From: Sanghuangporus weigelae
Lineage: Eukaryota; Basidiomycota; Agaricomycetes; Hymenochaetales; Hymenochaetaceae
Length of the DNA stretch: 64,000 bases
Assembly: GCA_033182465.1 (NCBI GenBank)
Contig: CP137321.1
Coordinates: forward strand, 2,232,001 to 2,296,000
Reading direction: 5' to 3'
Part shown: positions 57,429-64,000 of the stretch, one piece after another
Layout: each line of letters begins with the position of its first letter
How positions within the stretch are numbered: position 1 is the stretch's first letter
Notes under the pieces: generated by a model
Databases searched by the model: none
What the model was told of the DNA's origin: nothing
Seen by the model: the letters and a program-made list of their open reading frames with translations, nothing else
Program-made: the position numbers and the translations under genes

Positions 57429-60400
57429 TCATACGTCAGCATGCATTTCATCCTTATCGTCACCGGAGATCGAGGCCTGAGCCACCGCAGACACCAGACC
57501 ACTGTCCTGTTGTTTCGCCTTTTCTTGTTGCTGCCGGCAGGACAACCAGGCGAACCACATCATCGAGCGCAGTTGCAGAACATCCTCTTTCCACACGAGG
57601 CTTTGGTTCTGCTGCCGGAACTCGCGCGTTAACGTCTCGCATCGTTCAACGTTCTCCGGGCTGACAAAGTCACATGCTGCTTTGATGGAATCGGACAAGT
57701 TGCATACTTGGTGGGCGCAACCAGCCGGAATGAACACTGCCTCGCCAGGTCTTTGGTAGATACGGAAACTGCGGACACCATATTCCTCGAAAAGTCGGGC
57801 ACGAAGCGGTGGATCGAGGTAGAACTGTTGTGCATGGATGGGGTCATTCTGATAGCGGCCTTTGAAGTTCTTCTTGAAGAAATTGCGCAAATGAACGGAG
57901 TCTTCCGCTCGGAAAATATCCCAGGCAGCGCATCCAGGGGCGCCGTCAGGAGTAGGCTCGGCATGGAGCATGATGTTTACTGCGTCCGCCATGTCCATGT
58001 GTAAGCGCGTCGTACCTTTGCTGCCTTCCGTATCAGACGACGCGTATGCATTGTACATTTTGGGTCCAAGATCCGGAGCAATAGTATTCGAAGGGAAGTG
58101 GGAAGCGATATTATAAGCGCCGTCCCGACGCGTGTAACTGGGAACAGGTACTGCCCGATTGAAATCGTCGTACAGCTCTGGGAATGCAGTCTTGAAATCA
58201 GTAGACGGGGGCCAGTCCTGTAATGAACTTCGTTAGTTTAGTCTCAGATTGATCATACCGACGCAACATACCTTTAATTTCCAGCAGTCCTTTCTGTCAT
58301 TGTACTTGCCGAAGCAGCTGAAGAACTCGCCAACAGTGACTTTCTTGTTCGCGTCGGTCTGACATTCGAGGACAATGCACTGCTGCGCCCCGTACGTATT
58401 GATGAGATATTCAGGACTCCAGCTAAGCTTGAGACGATCTAGTAGACCGGTCACAACAAGCGGCGTTCCACGAGCCCACTGAGCCGCAAATACAGGTTCA
58501 GTAAGCGTTACAGCCGTGTAGTACGGGACAGGCCAGGTGGGAGAGCCCAGAGGTGTCCTGGATGAAGGCGGAACATGCAAGGAAGAAGGTTCGCCTCGAG
58601 GAGGTGGAATCGAGTTCTCGACAAGTGTGCAGACGCCATCATTATAGTGCTCTGGAATTAAAGTTGCTGGATTCGCATCAGTAATTTGAACGGATTCTCC
58701 GTAGGCCTGCTTTATCTCCATTCCGCGCGATCCAGCGCCCGAGCTGGAAGCCTGCGTTAAGTCAACCTCCATAGATGTTGCATCGCTTGCGCGCCTGCTT
58801 TGGCAGGAAGATCTGTGTCCGTGACCCTGCCTGACGAGTACCTTCATCTCTGCTACGGCATTATCCAGCTCAGGCTTAGAAAATCTGGTCACCGGCACAA
58901 AAGTGTGTACACCGTGTTCCGCCTTCCTGTTGCAAGATAGGAAGAACGGATTGGCTTGTGCATGTCGCTCCTTCATCGTACGTTGATCGGTCGGGGAACC
59001 AGGTCCTTTCGACTTTCCTTCCAACGGAGAATTCGGAGCGCCAGATGGTTCGGTTAGACGACGGATCGTCTCATAGCACTCTTCGCATGCTTCGCGCCCG
59101 CATTGGCGGCACATCCAGCTGCTCGAAAAGAGCGACGTCATACAAGTATCTACGTGTCCGTAACCGTTAAACGACTGCGAAACAGAATCCTCTCAACAAC
59201 TCACCGCAAGTTGCTCGAACATCAGTCTCTCGCTGTCGTCTCACTACACTGCCGAGGCTCTGGTGCGCTTGTTCTTTCCGTAGATGTGTTATCAGAGACA
59301 TAGCCACTGTCGACTGTTGGAATCGACCAGTCAATGAACAAGGTCAACAATCAATGAATAAATTGCTCACCATGACTCGATCAATATGTCTTTTCTCCAA
59401 GGGAACGTTCCATCTGTCAGGATATACCATATGAGGACCCTGAACCTTCGCTCCCAGGTCTTGGAATCCAACAGCCCATAGCACCTTGTTTGAATCACGG
59501 AGCAAAATACGTATATTCTGGAATCGGCAGGTATCTCCTGCCCAGCGACGTGTGCAGCTCACACAGCGCGGGAATGGATCGGCTTTATATCGTGCCGACA
59601 TACACCGCGCGTACTGCAATTCAGGGAACCATTTGCCACCAAACGGCTGGTTCTGAGCTGCTGCCACTGCAACTGGGACACCTAACGGATGCATGTGCAT
59701 AGGTACCGGGAATGGAGAGTAACCAAAGGGGTACATGGGGACGCCCTCGCGGACGGGCACAACGCCGACACCATAGCCAAGGCTCATGGTCATTTGCGGA
59801 TCGTAAGGTTGCAGATGACCGTTTGTATGCCCGTGGGAAGCTGACGGACATAGTTAAGTGAAAGTTCCCGGATCCACAGTAGCTACTTACGAGACGCTGT
59901 AGGCTTCTCCTTCTGCTTGCCCTTACGGGATGCCTTCTGGGAACCTGCGGTCTCTATATGGACAAAAATCGCGTGGGATCGACAGGGAGTGAATGTGAAT
60001 GAGGCACAGAGCGTAGCATGCGACAACGACGTTAGAGAGCACAGCGAATACCTGCCCGGATGATACATACCGCTCGCATTATCATCCGATCCACTATGCT
60101 TCCTAGAAGATTTCCCATCCTTCTTCGAAGCAGCGCCACCTGTGGAAAAACGACGTCAGTACATGACTTTCTCAAGAGAGCTAAATTTCTAAATTTGGAA
60201 GGCGATCGGCAAATTTGAACGCCAGAGACACTGCACTTCAACCACAACCAGGAAGCGAGACTTACCTTTTGGAGACGTGGCCACACTCGTCTTGCCCCTT
60301 GCCTTCTTTGTTTTAGATGCTTCTTCATCCTCGCGTGCCCCATCTTCGGATGCCACTGAATCAGCGGAGCTCGATGAAGATAGCGACGACGAGCGATATG

Positions 60401-61838
60401 GTGACGCACCACCGGCCTGCCTATTGAGACCTGCGTTGGAATGCGTTCGTTTCCGCGGATGCTGAGGGTAATCGGTTGGGTGGAGTTGCAGCACCTGTGC
60501 TGGATCGTTGGGCACCGACGCCTGCGTTGGTGTTGTCGATCCTCGCACTACAAGCCGAACAGAAGCTCGTTCAGCGGGTTGGAAGCCTATGCAATATGAC
60601 TAACTGGCCACGCTCAGAAGAAAAGCTATACTTACTTGCGGTGGGACCCTCGACAGCGGTCATAGCAGTGGGCGAGTCTGAAAGAGCAAAGAACTGTGTC
60701 AGTGACTGACAGTAATTAGGTAAGTGGCCCGATTTGGCAAAAGAAGCTGGTTCTCGGCATGCTCCGTGTAGATCAATTCAAAGCATAAAGCTTCGCGGAA
60801 TGGAGCAATGCGGAAGCATAAAAGATTGAGATGATACGAGACGAGAAATACGGGTAGACGAAAAGGCGTTAACAGGCATTAACAATCGCAATTTATTTAC
60901 CATTATATTCATTCTTTGCATACGTTGAAGAGGGAGTGACAGGAGAATGTATAGATCTGACAAGTGGTGAACGTCCGCCTAGATGGTGGTGGTGGTGGTG
61001 ATGGTGGTGATGTCCATAATCGTGCGGGCCGAGTATACCCGGCGATGTAGCCTGTTGCGGGCTCCTTTCGTAATATCCGTACGGACTGCGCGGGATGGCC
61101 ATCATTGTCGGCGCCGCGTTCAGGTGGGAGTCTGCAAACCCAGGGACCCGGGAGATCTCCTGCGGACTAGTAGGGGAAGTGGGCGACGGCAATGTCACGG
61201 ATGCCCGATTCATCCCAAGATGGCTTGATCTGAGAGACTCGGGTTCAGTGTCTGCCGTGTTTGATTATGATCAGTGAAAGGACATTCGGAGACAAATGTG
61301 AAAATTTGATCATACCTCCGCCATATTGACGCTCTAGCGGAGACAACAAAAGGCGACCAGTCTGGCGCGGCTCCGCCTTAAGGTCATGTACATGTCTCAA
61401 AGGCGGAAGAGAAGGACGTAGGCTTCCGTCATGTGCAGGCGCTGGTGTCCACTGCGCAGACCGCAAACCAAAGTGGGCTTGGCCGTCTTGAGTGTTTCCG
61501 AGCGTACGTCCGGTCTGTTCTTGACTTTTGTACTGTATCCCATCCGTGAGCCAGGAATCAGCTTCTGAGAAGCTCACGGTACTTGCCTTAAATGGCGAAT
61601 TGCGTTGGGCATTAGACCGGCCGTTGGACTGAAGCCCATGCGGAGGCTTTCCGAGAGTACTGATGCCCGGAAGTACGGGTGTATGCACTTTGTTGATTGG
61701 AGAGGAAGCAACCGAGACGCGGTGCTCATTTGGAGGAGAGCTCCGCTCGGCATCAGAGGGACAGACGGGATTAAGCAAATCATTGATGTTGACTCGCAGT
61801 CCTCTGGACGGAGGGGAGTGCGAGTCTGAAGTGAACAT
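57429..61838 (-). CDS. KDM3-type JmjC-domain protein with zinc finger
   Basis: Model: complement(join(57429..58217,58272..59149,59205..59313,59371..59840,59891..59953,60071..60139,60266..60586,60636..60677,60901..61251,61316..61838)), 1204 aa, 10 exons. The KDM3/JMJD1 family demethylates histone H3 Lys9. Seen: a disordered Ser/Pro-rich N-terminal 470 residues including a ten-His run and NLS-like KKARGKT; a cysteine-rich region with CVSCTRRWAGDTCRFQNIR; a C6-type zinc finger spanning the intron join (ATCDTC, WMCRQCGREACEECY) as in KDM3; then the JmjC domain with iron ligands HxD in RLHMDMADAVN (about residue 1015) and His in PAGCAHQVCNLSDSIK. Motifs PVPSYTRRDGAYNIASHFP and DLGPKMYNAY are conserved. 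Histone activity is inferred from the family. Confidence 0.9.
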
Positions 61839-61934
61839 GATTGGCGAGTATACAGCGGTAGTCGCCGGGAGCGGCGAGGAATGTGAGGCAGAGTAGAGTT
61901 AGGATACGCAAGAAGTGATTGGTGGAACCGGGTG

Positions 61935-61945
61935 CTCTTTTATAG
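61935..61945 (-). promoter_or_regulatory. TATA-like box of the KDM3-type gene
   Basis: Minus strand reads CTATAAAAGAG about 100 bp upstream of the start codon at 61838. Sequence and spacing fit a core promoter; no other evidence. Confidence 0.5.
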
Positions 61946-64000
61946 TTTTAATTGACGTCCGCGGATTAAATAGGGGATGATGCGGACTCGCGGAGACTGA
62001 AATTACACGTGCAGAGGGGCGTTCATTCAGTCCAGATCGTTGATTCGGCTTTCGCATGCCTTCGTCGACTTTTTAGTTAATCGCGGTCTTCCAATTCTAA
62101 TGTAACTCTTTTTTGGTATTGGGGACGTGACGTTATGTGACGGAAAGGTCACACGCCCATCTCACTTGAGCCATGAATTCAACCACAACGGAATCATTTA
62201 TTTCTGTCTACAAATCTGGCATGAGACAACACTTCCTCTCAATCATCATTCGCTATCGCCTGGTATACGGCTCATTAATTAAAGACCCCAGAATCTTCAG
62301 AACATTCACAGCTTGTTTCTCCCGTTACTATTTGCTCATCCCACCAACAGGCGCCTGCTTTTGTTGGACTCGGAAAATATATCGAGCCAATCGAATCCCG
62401 CATGTCGTCGCGAACATACACAGGAGCCAGTCATAGAGTTCTTCATTCAATCAGAGACCGCAGTTCATTTTACGTATAATCTGCCCGTCAAATGTGATAT
62501 GATCCAATCATTGCGCTCATCACCATTGACGGTCTTCAGGCGACTGGCACTGAACCTAGTGATCTGCCTGTGGAATATTGGATCGAGTCGATGTGCCGGA
62601 TCTGCTGAAATTTAGTGCCGCACTCATCGCGGTGCTCAAAATCGACTCGTAAAAACTCGTCAAGCAACGGCGAACTCGGTCAACGTCGAACCGGCTGTGC
62701 ATGGCATTCCTATTTCCTTCGCTCGGATTCTCAGGCGCTCGGCTTCGATTTGTCAAGCGATTTACGGCCATCCAGACGCCCCGCTTGACGCAGTCCTCTG
62801 CCCAAAAACGTGGGATTTCATCCGGTATTATCAACCGGGTGTCTTCGTAGTAACGTATCGTATGCTTCCGTATAGGCTGGAAGGGGTGAACTGATGATTA
62901 TCGACATCGACAAGCACTAATAGCCGTGAGTAAGGTTCGCATTTATACACAAGAAGTTCTCATTTCTGGATCGCATTTGGCAGCACATCGTGGCAGCTAG
63001 CCAATCACAATACAACGCAAGCCAAGTAAGTACAATTACGAGTACAAGTCATGTACGTGCCCGCTCTACGTTCTCCTGAGACCCTCCTGAGAACCAACGC
63101 AACTTGGCTCTCCGCCGTCTCCGTCCTGTTCCCTAATTGGCCACTCCGACGATCCTTATAATGCTTCGCGATCGAAGAAGAACGCCGTGCAATCTGACCG
63201 GGTTTGAACGCGCCTGTATTGAATTCAAAGCACAAGTCTGGCCATGATGTTGGCGAATTGACGAATGAGGATGCGATAAAGCGCTCGCTTAGTGACCCGA
63301 CTGGGAATCCAATTGCACTGATCCAGCGCGATAACGATATCCCCCGATCCTCCGTTTTGTCCCCTAATATTGAGCCCCTTCGCCGCCGGATTCACCCAAG
63401 GGAAGATCGCAGATCGCTGCTCAATGCTCATTTGGTGTCCTGGGCTTTTAGTGCGTGGACTTGATGGTGGATAATGGAACTCAATCTGAGTTTGAAAACT
63501 CGTCCAATGCCGAGTGTTACCTCTTCAAGTCTCTGAACCACAATCTCGACCACATATGTAATTCAGTTGTTCATCTAACCTATCATGACTTGCTCCGGGA
63601 CACGGAATACCAGAGTACCCTTCCTCCGAGTGGACACTGTTCCAACAGGCCCGGTGGATTGGCGGAAGCGGTCGTATTGATTGCAATGCGATTGGCAACA
63701 TAAAGCAGGCCTATGGAAGCACACTCAAAAGGTTCGTCATTTATCAACACTTGAGCCTCGCCTCGCCTCAGGCCTCAATAGAAATGCCGCCGCCGATTCC
63801 GATGCCGATTCCGACATCCAGCGCTTCTCTTCTCATACGCCACGATCATTGGTTTAAATTAAGGCGGTATCGGACTCAAATCCCTATGTTTCATTCGTTT
63901 TTCTTCAGGATCTATAACCCTGTGTTTGTCATTGGGGAAATTCGACTTATGAGCATGACGAATCAGAATTGGTATTTTTGGAGATATTAAAGTGAGTATC
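61946..64000. other. Right-end stretch without recognised genes
   Basis: About 2 kb with frames of 60-100 codons on both strands, none with a start context, splice pattern or motif I recognise. It probably contains the KDM3 promoter on its left and possibly the beginning of another gene beyond the window. Confidence 0.5.

Noticed and set aside
62173-63990. Several 60-100 codon frames at the right end as possible genes.
   Set aside because: They overlap on both strands, have no recognisable protein features and no consistent splice signals.

Overview
The window is nuclear DNA of a filamentous basidiomycete, most likely an Agaricomycete. Genes are tightly packed and intron-rich, most introns are about 45-70 bp with GT-AG ends, and gene content is typical of mushroom-forming fungi: an AA9 cellulose-active monooxygenase, a prolyl oligopeptidase with 18 exons, an expanded GT8 family, arrestin-like proteins and F-box paralogs. 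I could not name a species. Exon joins were worked out by hand. For every intact multi-exon gene the summed exon length is a multiple of three, which supports the models.

Layout. 1-16 kb: a truncated Ssk1-type response regulator (runs off the left edge), a UAA-family nucleotide-sugar transporter, an AA9 LPMO, nuclear cap-binding protein CBP80, a mitochondrial IF-3-like factor, a mitochondrial PPR protein and a mitochondrial FAD/folate carrier. 16-22 kb: prolyl oligopeptidase and arrestin-like protein 1. 22.8-23.9 kb: a 1.1 kb nearly perfect palindrome (foldback element). 24-31 kb: three GT8 glycosyltransferase paralogs surrounding an Mpo1-type dioxygenase and mitochondrial GatC; the third GT8 copy carries a nonsense codon. 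32-42 kb: eIF2B delta, Rat1/Xrn2 exoribonuclease, an FGGY sugar kinase and mitoribosomal mS34. 42-50 kb: an Atg37/ACBD5-like acyl-CoA-binding membrane protein, arrestin-like protein 2, Vfa1 and glutathione-dependent formaldehyde dehydrogenase. 50-57 kb: a CaaX-terminated protein of unknown function, an MTFP1-like mitochondrial protein, and a 2.08 kb tandem duplication carrying two broken F-box genes. 57-62 kb: a KDM3-type JmjC protein. 62-64 kb: no gene seen.

The content is mostly housekeeping: RNA metabolism (CBP80, Rat1), translation in cytosol and mitochondria (eIF2B delta, IF-3, mS34, GatC), mitochondrial support (PPR, FLX1-like carrier, MTFP1), peroxisome/endosome/lipid functions (Atg37-like, Vfa1, Mpo1) and signalling (Ssk1, arrestins, KDM3). 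Many genes are divergent pairs sharing promoters of about 280-360 bp. I found no biosynthetic cluster, virus-like element, CRISPR array, rRNA or tRNA. The parts most worth attention are the foldback palindrome, the GT8 family, the broken F-box duplication, the microexon-bearing arrestin pair and the unusual splice architecture of RAT1.
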